Below are positions 7,118-14,854 of a stretch of DNA of 64,000 nucleotides, one piece after another. Position 1 is the stretch's first letter. Each line of letters begins with the position of its first letter. A program made the translations under genes and the position numbers. Below the pieces are notes generated by a model, which saw nothing but the letters and a program-made list of their open reading frames with translations, ran no database searches and was not told where the DNA came from. The stretch is from Acidimicrobiaceae bacterium (lineage in GTDB: Bacteria; Actinomycetota; Acidimicrobiia; Acidimicrobiales; Ilumatobacteraceae), in NCBI GenBank assembly GCA_020637295.1, contig JACJWF010000011.1:1-64000 (forward strand), given 5' to 3'.

Positions 7118-7891
7118 TCAGATGACCTTCAGGTTCTCGAGGAACGCCACGATCTTGGCGAAGCCCTCTCCGTCGTCTTCGATGATCTCGCCGGCGGCGC
7201 GGGCCTCGGCCTGCGCGACGTTGACGATGCTCTGGCCGGCACCGGCCCAGCCGACGGGCGTGACGCCCAGGTCGGCGGCGGTGACGGTGTCCACCGGCTT
7301 CGACTTGGCGGCCATGATGCCCTTGAAGCTGGGGTAGCGGGGCTCCACCACACCGGCCGTCACGCTGATGACGGCGGGCAGCGGGCAGGTGACCTCGTCG
7401 TAGCCGGCCTCGGTCTGGCGGTCCACCTTCAGGGCGCCACCGTCGACGACGACCTTCTTGGCGAACGTCACCGACGGCAGGCCCAGCACCTCGGCCAGCT
7501 GCTCCGGCACGGTGCCGGTGTAGCCGTCACTGGACTCGGTGGCGGCGATGACCAGGTCGGCGCCGCCCATCCGCTGGATGGCTGCGCCGAGGATCTTCGC
7601 CGTGGTCAGCGCATCCGAGCCCTGCAGGGCCGGGTCGCTGACCAGGGTGCCCTTGGCGGCGCCCATGGCGAGCGCGGTGCGCATGCCGGAGACCTCGCCG
7701 TTGGGTGCCATCGAGACCAGGCTGACCTCACCGCCACCCGCCGCGTCGACGAGCTGCAGCGCCATCTCGACGCCATAGCTGTCCGACTCGTCGAGGATGA
7801 GCTTCCCGTCCCGCTTCAGGGTGTTGTCCGCCCCCAGCTCCCCGGGCAGTGCCGGGTCGGGGATCTGCTTCACGCACACGATCACGTTCAT
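7118..7891 (-). CDS. etfB: Electron transfer flavoprotein beta subunit
   Basis: The 257-residue AMP-binding partner of EtfA. It begins MNVIVCVKQIPDP and has the family motifs LILDESDSYGVEMALQL, ALAMGAAKGTLVSD and GVVEPRYPSFKGIMAAKSKP. It is the first gene of the etfBA operon, divergent from the lipid kinase gene at 7950. The 58-nt divergent gap holds an imperfect GTTACC-N4-GGTACC palindrome 11 nt before this start, which could control it. Confidence 0.97.
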   Translation of the reverse strand: MNVIVCVKQIPDPALPGELGADNTLKRDGKLILDESDSYGVEMALQLVDAAGGGEVSLVSMAPNGEVSGMRTALAMGAAKGTLVSDPALQGSDALTTAKILGAAIQRMGGADLVIAATESSDGYTGTVPEQLAEVLGLPSVTFAKKVVVDGGALKVDRQTEAGYDEVTCPLPAVISVTAGVVEPRYPSFKGIMAAKSKPVDTVTAADLGVTPVGWAGAGQSIVNVAQAEARAAGEIIEDDGEGFAKIVAFLENLKVI

Positions 7892-7902
7892 AGGGACACA
7901 TT

Positions 7903-7918
7903 GTTACCGCCCGGTACC
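7903..7918. promoter_or_regulatory. Imperfect palindrome GTTACC-N4-GGTACC between etfB and lipid kinase
   Basis: gttacc (7903-7908), gccc, ggtacc (7913-7918). TACC/GGTA pair perfectly, but the outer half-site differs at one base. It resembles the perfect sites at 34578-34593 and 61758-61771 and may be a weaker member of the same set. Confidence 0.4.
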
Positions 7919-7949
7919 GCCGCCACCTAACCGGCGCTACCGTCACGGC

Positions 7950-8882
7950 GTGCGCATCCTGCTGGTGGTCAACGCCTTCGCCTCGTCGGTGACGGCGCGC
8001 AACACCGTCGTCGTGCACCGGGCCCTCAGCCAGGTGGGCGAGGTCGAGGTCGTGGAGACCAACCGCCGCGGCCACGCCACCCGCTTCGCCCAGGACGCGG
8101 CCCGCCGCGGCGTGGACGTGGTCATCGGCTACGGCGGCGACGGCACTCTCAACGAGGTGGCCACGGGCGTGGCGGGCACCGACACCGCGCTCGGCGTGCT
8201 GCCCGGCGGCAGCACCAACGTGTTCGCCCGCACGCTCGGCATGCCGAACGACCCGGTCGCCGCCGTCACCCTGCTGGCGGCCGGCATCGGGGAGCGCACC
8301 ATCGAGCCCATCGGCCTCGGCAAGGTCAACGGCCGCTACTTCTGCTTCCACACCGGCGTCGGCTACGACGCTGCCGTGGTGCAGGAGGTCGAGCGCCGCG
8401 CGTCCCTGAAACGGTGGCTCGGCCATCCCCTCTTCATCTACGCCTCGCTGCGCACCTGGGTGGCCGGGTACGACCGTCACCAACCGCACTTCACCCTGCA
8501 AGCCCCGGGGGCGGCGCCGGTGGACGGGTTCTTCACCATCGTCCTCAACACCAACCCGTACACCTACCTCGGCAACCGCCCGCTGGACCTGTCGCCTGCC
8601 GCCACGCTGGACCGCGGCCTGGTCACGGTGACGTTCCGCAGCCTCAAGGTGGGTGCCCTGCTCGGCGGCCTGGGCGGTGCGCTGAAGGGCGGCGGGGTGA
8701 AGCCCAGCGACACGCTGGACCTGCGCACCGACCTGGCGGAGGTGGAGATCGTCACCCCGGCCGGTGCCGGCGTGCCGTACCAGGTGGACGGCGACTACCT
8801 CGGGGAGACGGAACGGCTGGCGTTCCGCCATGTGCCCGACGCCGTCAGGCTGGTCCGCCCGATGCTGCCGCCAGCACACTGA
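7950..8882 (+). CDS. Diacylglycerol/sphingosine kinase-like protein (YegS/BmrU/LCB5 family)
   Basis: A 310-residue lipid kinase homologue. The nucleotide-binding motif GYGGDGTLNEVATG (about residue 60) and LPGGSTNVFARTLG are diagnostic of the DAGK catalytic domain. The C-terminal part (DGFFTIVLNTNPYTYLG, VPYQVDGDYLGET) matches the second domain. The likely role is phosphorylation of a membrane lipid alcohol, but the exact substrate is not readable. The GTG at 7950 is favoured over upstream codons, which lie in the etfB gene. TACCGT (7938-7943), 6 nt before it, is a likely -10 for a leaderless transcript. It is convergent with the GDPD gene, overlapping it by 38 nt. Confidence 0.9.
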   Translation: MRILLVVNAFASSVTARNTVVVHRALSQVGEVEVVETNRRGHATRFAQDAARRGVDVVIGYGGDGTLNEVATGVAGTDTALGVLPGGSTNVFARTLGMPNDPVAAVTLLAAGIGERTIEPIGLGKVNGRYFCFHTGVGYDAAVVQEVERRASLKRWLGHPLFIYASLRTWVAGYDRHQPHFTLQAPGAAPVDGFFTIVLNTNPYTYLGNRPLDLSPAATLDRGLVTVTFRSLKVGALLGGLGGALKGGGVKPSDTLDLRTDLAEVEIVTPAGAGVPYQVDGDYLGETERLAFRHVPDAVRLVRPMLPPAH

Positions 8883-9540
8883 GCGCCACGTCCGGCACGT
8901 TGGTGCAGATCCCGTCGATGCCCCACTCGATCAGCTGCTCCATCCGCTCCGGGTCGTCGCACGTCCACGTGTTCACCTGAAGGCCACCGGCATGGCAGGC
9001 GGCGACGATCTCCCTGGTGAGCATCGCCACCCACGGGTGCAGCGCCACATGCCCGCGGGAGCGCAGCAGGTCGACCGCTCCGTCGGGGACCACACTGCAC
9101 AGCCAGGCGGTGCGGATCTGCGGGGCCAGTGCACGGCAGCGGTCGACGGTCTCGATCCGGAAGCAACTGATCAGCCAGCGATCGTCCTCGCCGCGGGCCA
9201 CGAGGTGCGCCACCGTCTCGTCGGCGATCGACTCGGTGGGGTCGAAGTCCGCCTCCTCCGGGTCGTTCTTGATCTCCACGTTCACCCACATGCCCTCGCA
9301 GGCGTCGAGGGCCTCCCCCAGCGTGGGCACGCTGGCCGGCAGGTCGCGGTTGGCGGTGGTGGCGATCAGGCGCCCGTCCGCCAGGTGGGGGTTGTGGTGC
9401 ACCACCAGCACCCCGTCCGCCGTGCGGCGCACATCCAGCTCCACGGCATCGGCGCCCATCTCGCCGGCCCGGCGGAACGCCGCGACCGTGTTCTCGGCCT
9501 CCGCCCGGCTGGCCCCGCGATGTGCCATTACTGCTGTCAC
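8845..9540 (-). CDS. Glycerophosphodiester phosphodiesterase (GDPD/UgpQ-like)
   Basis: Hydrolyses glycerophosphodiesters to glycerol-3-phosphate and an alcohol. It is 231 residues and cytoplasmic (no signal peptide). The active-site motifs are in order: MAHRGASRAEAENT (catalytic His and Arg), VELDVRRTADGVLVVHHNP (metal-binding Glu/Asp and second His), VNVEIK and the C-terminal VNTWTCDDPERM with GIDGICTNVPD. Its 3' end overlaps the lipid kinase gene tail to tail, a pairing that hints at phospholipid turnover. Confidence 0.93.
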   Translation of the reverse strand: MTAVMAHRGASRAEAENTVAAFRRAGEMGADAVELDVRRTADGVLVVHHNPHLADGRLIATTANRDLPASVPTLGEALDACEGMWVNVEIKNDPEEADFDPTESIADETVAHLVARGEDDRWLISCFRIETVDRCRALAPQIRTAWLCSVVPDGAVDLLRSRGHVALHPWVAMLTREIVAACHAGGLQVNTWTCDDPERMEQLIEWGIDGICTNVPDVALSVLAAASGGPA

Positions 9541-9699
9541 AGATACCCCCTATCGCAATGAACTATGCCCAAGGACTTTCGACCCCTTGTGTCGCACACG
9601 ATTGTTACTTACCGTTTGCCTGCGCGTGAACGGACGGCCGACAGGGTCGTTCGCCCAAGCGCATGGATCGGTCCTCAGAACCCCTACGGAGAGTGCATC

Positions 9700-9993
9700 G
9701 TGTCGATTCCGGCTTCGAGTCTCACGCTGGCCAACGCCGACTACAGCTGGCGCAAGTCCGCCATCTGCCGGGACACGGATCCGGATCTGTTCTTCCCCGT
9801 GGGCACCACGGGGTACGCACTGGTGCAGATCGACAAGGCCAAGCAGGTCTGTGGCGACTGCCCCGTGTCGCCGGACTGCCTCCAGTACGCCCTCGAGACC
9901 AACCAGGACTCGGGCATCTGGGGCGGCACCAGCGAGGAGGAGCGCCGCCAGATCCGCCGCCGCGCTGCCGCTCGCCACGCTGCCGCCGTCTGA
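9700..9993 (+). CDS. whiB1: WhiB-family Fe-S transcription factor, WhiB1-like
   Basis: A 97-residue actinobacterial regulator that holds a [4Fe-4S] cluster and binds the primary sigma factor. The four cluster Cys are present: SAIC, then VCGDCPVSPDC (C-x2-C-x5-C). The turn GIWGG and the basic tail (EEERRQIRRRAAARHAA) complete the family. LFFPVGTTG after the first Cys is characteristic of WhiB1. The frame is open to 9565, but the GTG at 9700 has a GGAGA ribosome site and gives the normal length. The neighbour on the other side is a pdtaS-like kinase, the same gene pair as whiB1-pdtaS in Mycobacterium. Confidence 0.93.
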   Translation: MSIPASSLTLANADYSWRKSAICRDTDPDLFFPVGTTGYALVQIDKAKQVCGDCPVSPDCLQYALETNQDSGIWGGTSEEERRQIRRRAAARHAAAV

Positions 9994-10024
9994 ACGAACC
10001 GACCGAACCGTCAGCCGCCGGTCG

Positions 10025-11515
10025 TCAGACCGGCACCGTCAGATCGATCACCGTGCCCGTGCCCCGCGGGTGGTCGCCGAGACCCACCGCGGTGAAGTCC
10101 TCCGGCTCGCCCGCCCGCATGGCGATCGTGCCGTCCAGTTCCGTCGTCACCAGCGTGCGGACGATGGACAGCCCGAGGCCGGTGGCCCGGTTGAGCTCGA
10201 AGTCCGGGTTCAGGCTGCGCCCGTCGTTGACGACGCGGATGTGCAGCTGACCCTCCCCCTGTTCCAGGACCACGACCACGTCGCCGCCACCGCTGCCCTC
10301 GGGGAAGCCGTGGTCCACCGCGTTCTGCAGCAACTCCGTCAGCACCACGCTGATCGGCGTGGCGATGGTGCTGGGCAGGCGACCACCGTCGCCCTGCACC
10401 GTGAACCGCACCGGGCGGTCGACCGACTGCAGCCCTTCCTCCGCCAGGCGCAGGAGCGGGCGGACGATCTCCAGGAAGGCGACGTCGTCGCCGGGCTCGC
10501 GAGACAGCGTCTCGTGCACCAGCGCGATGGTGCGGATGCGCCGCACGCTCTCCGCCACGGCGGCCTTCGCCTCCGGCGAGGTCAGCCGGCGGCCCTGCAG
10601 GCGCAGCAGTGACGAGATCGTCTGCAGGTTGTTCTTCACCCGGTGGTGGATCTCGCGGATGGTGGCGTCCTTGGACAGCAGCAGGCGGTCCCGCTTGCGG
10701 ACCTCCGTGACGTCGCGCAGGAGCAGCAGGCCGCCGGTGACCTCCGAGCCGTCGCCCGTGGTGCCGAGCACGGGGATGCAGCGGGCCAGGAACGTGGTGT
10801 CCTCGGTCTGCTCGAACTCCTCGATCACCGGGGAGTGGGTCTCGAACGCGTGACGCACGGGGCTGTCGTTGAAGCCCAACTCGGCCAGGCGCATGCCGAC
10901 CGCGTTGGCGCCGATCCCCACCCGATGCAGGGCCGACACGGCGTTGGGCGAGCCGAACAGCACCCTCGCATCGGCATCCAGCACGAGCGCGCCGTCGCCC
11001 ACCCTGGGCGCTGCCGACGAGTCCGCCACGGACCCGCCAAACGGGAACAGCCCCTGGGCAATCATCGCCGCGAACCGGCCGAACAGGCCGATGTACGTGC
11101 GTTCCAGTTCGCCCGGCTGGCGGCCGCCGCCGCTACCCCACTCCCGCGTGAGCACGGCGATGACATCGTTGCCGCGACGCACCGGGATGGCCATCAGGTG
11201 CACGGGCTCGGGCACGGCCTCCATCGTGATCTCGTCTTCACAGATCTCGCCGGTGGCCACCGCCCGGTCCAGCACGGGCCGCTCGGTGTCCGCTTCGGCG
11301 CCGACATAGTCCACCGGGTAGATGGTGGGGCCGGTGGCCGGGCGCACCTGTGCCAGCGTCAGCCATCCGCCGTCGCGCGTGGGCACGTACAGGAGCAGGT
11401 CGGCGAAGGACAGGTCGGCGAGCATGCCCCACTCGCCGATGAGCCGCTGGAGGTGATCGACCTCCTCGCGAGCGAGGGACGTGTGCTGCCGAGCGAGTTC
11501 GCCGAGGGTGGCCAT
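10025..11515 (-). CDS. pdtaS: PdtaS-type sensor histidine kinase
   Basis: A soluble two-component kinase of about 496 residues. An N-terminal GAF-like sensor (residues about 1-150) is followed by a PAS domain (about 170-280, ALVLDADARVLFGSPNAV), a HisKA_2 dimerisation helix with the phosphorylated His in REIHHRVKNNLQTISSLLRL, and an HATPase domain (LTELLQNAVDHGFPEG, TGLGLSIVRTLV). It has no membrane segments. The PdtaR-type partner, an antiterminator with an ANTAR domain, is not in the window. The ATG at 11515 is preferred because it matches the usual N-terminus MATLGELARQHT. It is convergent with whiB1. Confidence 0.92.
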   Translation of the reverse strand: MATLGELARQHTSLAREEVDHLQRLIGEWGMLADLSFADLLLYVPTRDGGWLTLAQVRPATGPTIYPVDYVGAEADTERPVLDRAVATGEICEDEITMEAVPEPVHLMAIPVRRGNDVIAVLTREWGSGGGRQPGELERTYIGLFGRFAAMIAQGLFPFGGSVADSSAAPRVGDGALVLDADARVLFGSPNAVSALHRVGIGANAVGMRLAELGFNDSPVRHAFETHSPVIEEFEQTEDTTFLARCIPVLGTTGDGSEVTGGLLLLRDVTEVRKRDRLLLSKDATIREIHHRVKNNLQTISSLLRLQGRRLTSPEAKAAVAESVRRIRTIALVHETLSREPGDDVAFLEIVRPLLRLAEEGLQSVDRPVRFTVQGDGGRLPSTIATPISVVLTELLQNAVDHGFPEGSGGGDVVVVLEQGEGQLHIRVVNDGRSLNPDFELNRATGLGLSIVRTLVTTELDGTIAMRAGEPEDFTAVGLGDHPRGTGTVIDLTVPV

Positions 11516-11546
11516 ACCCCCACGAGTGTGCCACGCCAGCGCGCGG

Positions 11547-12704
11547 CTACCGCGATCCACCTGCCTCGCGGCCACCCGTGAGGCGGCGGCCGAGGGCGCG
11601 GAGGCCGGCCAGATCGTGCACGTCGCCCGCCAGCAGGGGCGCCTCGGCCACCAGTGGTGCCAGGACCTCCAACTCGCGCCGTCGCTCTGCCTCCCTCGTG
11701 GCGACGGATTGCACCTCGCCGAACCGGCGGGCGACCTCGTCGATCACGTGTGCCGCGGCGGCCGGCCGCACAGCCGCGGTCGCGGCCACCTCGCCCACCA
11801 CACCGGGATCCAGCGCCCGCAGCGCCACCGCGGCCCGGGCCGCCACCGGGCGGCGCACCTCGGCGGGCAGGGTGCGGTTCAGCACCATCGCCCCGAGCGG
11901 CATCGACCTGCGGCGCAGCTCCTCGGCCAGGAACCTGGCCTCGCGGGCCGGCGCAGGGTCCAGCGTGCTGACGACCACGAACGTGGTGCGGTCGTCCACC
12001 AGCAGTCGCTCCACCTCCGTGGCCCGCTGCACGAAGCCGGCCTCCATCGTGCGGAACAGCACGAAGAACTCGGCGATGTCCTGCAAGAACCGCGACCCGA
12101 GGATGCGGTCGGCGATCTGGTTGAACGGCTTGGTGGCCACGTTGAACAGCCGTGACCGGTACGGCACGGTGAGCCACTTCAGCAGGGCACTGCCGAAGAA
12201 CTCACGCATCCTCCCCGGCGCATCCAGCAGGTCCAGCGCGTTGCGCGACGGCGGGGTGTCGATGATGACCAGGTCGTACTGCCCGCTGGCGTGGAGCTCG
12301 TGCAGTTGCTCCATCGCGATGTAGTCGTGGCTGTTCACGAACCGGCCGGTGATGTTGCGGTAGAGCGGGTTGGCGAGCACCCGCTCGCGCAGCGCAGGGT
12401 CCGGTGCATGGCGGCGGATCAGTTCGTCCCAGCCGGCCTTGGTGTCCAGCATCGCCATCCACAGTTCGGCGCCTGGCACGTCCACCCGCACGGGTGTGTT
12501 GCCCAGCGCGCCGGCCAGGCCCAGTGCGTCGGCCAGACGGCGGGCGGGGTCCACGGTGAGCACCAACACCCGGCCGCCGAGGCGGGTGGCCGCCTGCACG
12601 CCCAGCGCCGCGGCGACGGTGGTCTTGCCCGTCCCACCGCTGCCGCACACCACCACCATCTCCTTGGTGTCCAGCAGGTCGAGGAGGCGCCGGGTCACAG
12701 CCAT
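11547..12704 (-). CDS. ArsA/GET3-like ATPase (second of pair)
   Basis: A deviant Walker A P-loop ATPase of the ArsA type (385 residues). The P-loop is VVCGSGGTGKTTVAAALG, switch I is VLTVDPARRLADALG and switch II is LVIIDTPPSRNAL. No arsenite-binding Cys triplet is seen, so an arsenical-pump role is unlikely. Actinobacteria commonly carry two adjacent genes of this kind, of unclear role. It overlaps the first ATPase gene by 10 nt. The C-terminal third is Ala/Arg-rich and helical. A membrane-protein targeting or cell-envelope role is possible but unproven. Confidence 0.88.
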   Translation of the reverse strand: MAVTRRLLDLLDTKEMVVVCGSGGTGKTTVAAALGVQAATRLGGRVLVLTVDPARRLADALGLAGALGNTPVRVDVPGAELWMAMLDTKAGWDELIRRHAPDPALRERVLANPLYRNITGRFVNSHDYIAMEQLHELHASGQYDLVIIDTPPSRNALDLLDAPGRMREFFGSALLKWLTVPYRSRLFNVATKPFNQIADRILGSRFLQDIAEFFVLFRTMEAGFVQRATEVERLLVDDRTTFVVVSTLDPAPAREARFLAEELRRRSMPLGAMVLNRTLPAEVRRPVAARAAVALRALDPGVVGEVAATAAVRPAAAAHVIDEVARRFGEVQSVATREAERRRELEVLAPLVAEAPLLAGDVHDLAGLRALGRRLTGGREAGGSR

Positions 12705-13645
12705 TCCTCCCGCAACACGTCGGCCACCAGCGACACCACCCGGCGGCCGCCGGCGCGGGCGTGCACCTCTGGCACCACCGTCAGCGGCACGGGGGCGGCC
12801 AGGCCGTCCAGCAGCCGCGCCAGGTGGGCCTCCGCCATGCCGCGGCGGGTGCGGGCCATGTCGGCCGCGCGGAACACACTGGTGACCCCGCCGGCGGCCT
12901 TCACCCCCACGGCGTCGGCCAGGCGCTGCTGCACGGGCTGGGCGAGGAGGGCGTCGAGCACGGCGTCGTCGGCCTCCCCGAACCAGCGGGCAGGCACCCG
13001 GTTGGCCACCAGCGCAGCAACGTCCACGTCCGTGCCCGACCTCACCTTGCCCACCAGTTCCAGCGTCTCCACCACCGGCATCTCCTCCGCAGTGGTGACG
13101 GCCACCAGCCCGGTGACGGCCGGGTCGCCGAGGATGGCCAGCATCCACTCCGTCTGGTCGCGCACCATGCCCACCTGCACCAGTTCACGGATGGCCCGGG
13201 GTGCGTCGATCTGGGCGACGATGTGGCCACTGGCCTCCGCGTCCACCACCACCAGGTCGTAGTGGCGCTCGCGGACCTCGTAGCAGACCTTGCCGATGGC
13301 CAGGATCTCCTTCACCCCGGGCGCCGCATCGGCGACGAAGTCGAACGTGCGCGCCAGCGGGCCGATCCGCCCCACCAGCGGGATGCGAGCCACCACCTTC
13401 AGGTACTCGCGCAGGCTGTCCTCGGTGTTCATCGCCATGGCGAACAGGTTGGGCTGCACCTCCGTGGGCCCGAAGCCGAGGGCCGGTGCGTCGAACGCGG
13501 CGGCCACTGCACCCTTGGCGTCCATCTCCACGAGCAGGGTGCGCCGCCCGGAGGCCGCCGCCAGGTCGGCCACGGCTGCTGCGACCGTGGTCTTGCCAAC
13601 CCCGCCCTTGCCGGTGACGAACAGCAGCCGGCGGTCGAGGATCAC
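12695..13645 (-). CDS. ArsA/GET3-like ATPase (first of pair)
   Basis: A 316-residue P-loop ATPase with FVTGKGGVGKTTVAAAVA (deviant Walker A with the signature Lys), LLVEMDAKGAV and the switch II region LVVVDAEASGHIVAQI, in which Asp-Ala-Glu replaces the usual Asp-x-Pro-Pro. It begins at a GTG overlapping the rfbA TGA. It most likely forms a heterodimer with the downstream ATPase, as pairs with one standard and one altered switch II often do; that is an inference. Confidence 0.88.
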   Translation of the reverse strand: MILDRRLLFVTGKGGVGKTTVAAAVADLAAASGRRTLLVEMDAKGAVAAAFDAPALGFGPTEVQPNLFAMAMNTEDSLREYLKVVARIPLVGRIGPLARTFDFVADAAPGVKEILAIGKVCYEVRERHYDLVVVDAEASGHIVAQIDAPRAIRELVQVGMVRDQTEWMLAILGDPAVTGLVAVTTAEEMPVVETLELVGKVRSGTDVDVAALVANRVPARWFGEADDAVLDALLAQPVQQRLADAVGVKAAGGVTSVFRAADMARTRRGMAEAHLARLLDGLAAPVPLTVVPEVHARAGGRRVVSLVADVLREEWL

Positions 13646-14520
13646 CCCTCGGCCGCCAACCGCAACAGGTACTGCCCGTAGGGGTTCTTGGCCATCGGCT
13701 CGGCGTTGGCCACCAGTTGCGCCTGGTCGATCCAGCCGGCGGCGAAGGCGATCTCGTCGGGTGACGCCACCTGCAGGCCCTGGCGCTGCTGCAGGGTGTG
13801 CACGAATGCGCCGGCCTCCAGCAGGGAGTCGTACGTGCCCGTGTCCAGCCAGGCGTAGCCACGCCCGAGCAACTCCATGTGCAACTGCCCGCGGCGCAGG
13901 TACTCGGCATTCACGTCGGTGATCTCGTACTCACCGCGTGGGCTGGGCTGCAGGTCGGCGGCGACGTCCACCACCTGCTGGTCGTAGAAGTACAACCCGG
14001 TGACGGCGTAGTTGCTGCGCGGCTGGCTGGGCTTCTCCTCGATGCTCAGCACGGTGCCGTCGGCGGCGACCTCGGCGACGCCGTAGCGCTCCGGGTCGCT
14101 GACCCGGTAGCCGAACACCGTGGCGCCACCGCCGGCCGCGGCACGGCCCGCGGCCCGCTGCAACTGGTCCACCAGGCCGTGGCCGAAGAAGATGTTGTCG
14201 CCGAGGACGAGTGCGCTGGGGCCGCCGCGCACGAAGTCCGCCCCGATGACGAAGGCCTGGGCCAGCCCGTTGGGGACCTCCTGCACCGCGTACTCCAGGT
14301 GCACGCCCCACTGGGCGCCATCACCCAGCAGCGAGCGGAAGCCTGCTTGCTCGTGCGGGGTGGTGATGACCATCACCTCGCGGATGCCGGCGAGCATCAG
14401 CGTGGTGAGCGGGTAGTAGATCATCGGCTTGTCGTAGACCGGCAGGAGTTGCTTGCTCACCCCGCGGGTGATCGGCCACAGCCTGCTGCCGGTGCCACCG
14501 GCGAGGATGATCCCTTTCAC
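13642..14520 (-). CDS. rfbA: Glucose-1-phosphate thymidylyltransferase
   Basis: Makes dTDP-glucose from glucose-1-phosphate and dTTP, the first step to dTDP-rhamnose for cell-wall or exopolysaccharide glycans. The length of 292 residues is standard. The motifs are IILAGGTGSRLWPIT, KQLLPVYDKPMIYYPL, VLGDNIFFGHG, SIEEKPSQPRSNYAVTG and the end GYAWLDTGTYDSLLEA. The start is a GTG. The remaining rml genes are not in the window. It is coupled to the ArsA-like pair by a 4-nt overlap and begins 9 nt after the DUF3107 gene. Confidence 0.96.
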   Translation of the reverse strand: MKGIILAGGTGSRLWPITRGVSKQLLPVYDKPMIYYPLTTLMLAGIREVMVITTPHEQAGFRSLLGDGAQWGVHLEYAVQEVPNGLAQAFVIGADFVRGGPSALVLGDNIFFGHGLVDQLQRAAGRAAAGGGATVFGYRVSDPERYGVAEVAADGTVLSIEEKPSQPRSNYAVTGLYFYDQQVVDVAADLQPSPRGEYEITDVNAEYLRRGQLHMELLGRGYAWLDTGTYDSLLEAGAFVHTLQQRQGLQVASPDEIAFAAGWIDQAQLVANAEPMAKNPYGQYLLRLAAEG

Positions 14521-14529
14521 GGGAATGCC

Positions 14530-14763
14530 TCAGCCGCCGAAGCCGATGCGCCGCTCGCCCTCGGGGCTGCCAAGCTCCACGAAGGCGATCTTGGCGGCTG
14601 CGACGGCCGTGTCGCGGCCCTTGCGGTCGGTGAGCCACAGGACGTCGAGCGCGCCGGTGAGCGCTGCGTCGATCTGCGACTTGAGCGCCGCCCGGTCGAG
14701 GTCGTCGGGCAGTTCCAGGCTGATCTCGCGAGGGCTCTGGGTGACACCGATACGTACGTCCAC
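14530..14763 (-). CDS. DUF3107 protein
   Basis: A 77-residue actinobacterial protein of unknown function. It is recognised by the pattern VDVRIGVTQSPREISLEL, a helix containing IDAALTG, WLTDRKGRDTAVAAAKIAFV and the ending RRIGFGG. The GTG start at 14763 has a good AAAGGACC ribosome site. The frame is open further upstream, but that part overlaps the MFS promoter. It is the first gene of the DUF3107-rfbA-ArsA-ArsA run and is divergent from the MFS gene. Confidence 0.88.
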   Translation of the reverse strand: MDVRIGVTQSPREISLELPDDLDRAALKSQIDAALTGALDVLWLTDRKGRDTAVAAAKIAFVELGSPEGERRIGFGG

Positions 14764-14854
14764 AGGGGTCCTTTCCGAACGGAGGTGGCCCCAGCGTACC
14801 GGTCGTGGCGAGTTCACCGCTGGCCCGGGCAGGAGGTCGTCTAGGGTCGAGCGG

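Noticed and set aside
9587..9597. TGTG-TCG-CACA before whiB1 considered as a CRP-like site
   Set aside because: The half-sites are only four bases and the spacer is 3 nt, unlike the TGTGA-N6-TCACA site known for CRP. WhiB1 is under CRP control in Mycobacterium, but this match is too weak to claim.
11547..12704. Arsenite-pump role for the ArsA-like ATPases
   Set aside because: The Cys residues that bind arsenite in ArsA are not found, and no arsB or arsR is adjacent.
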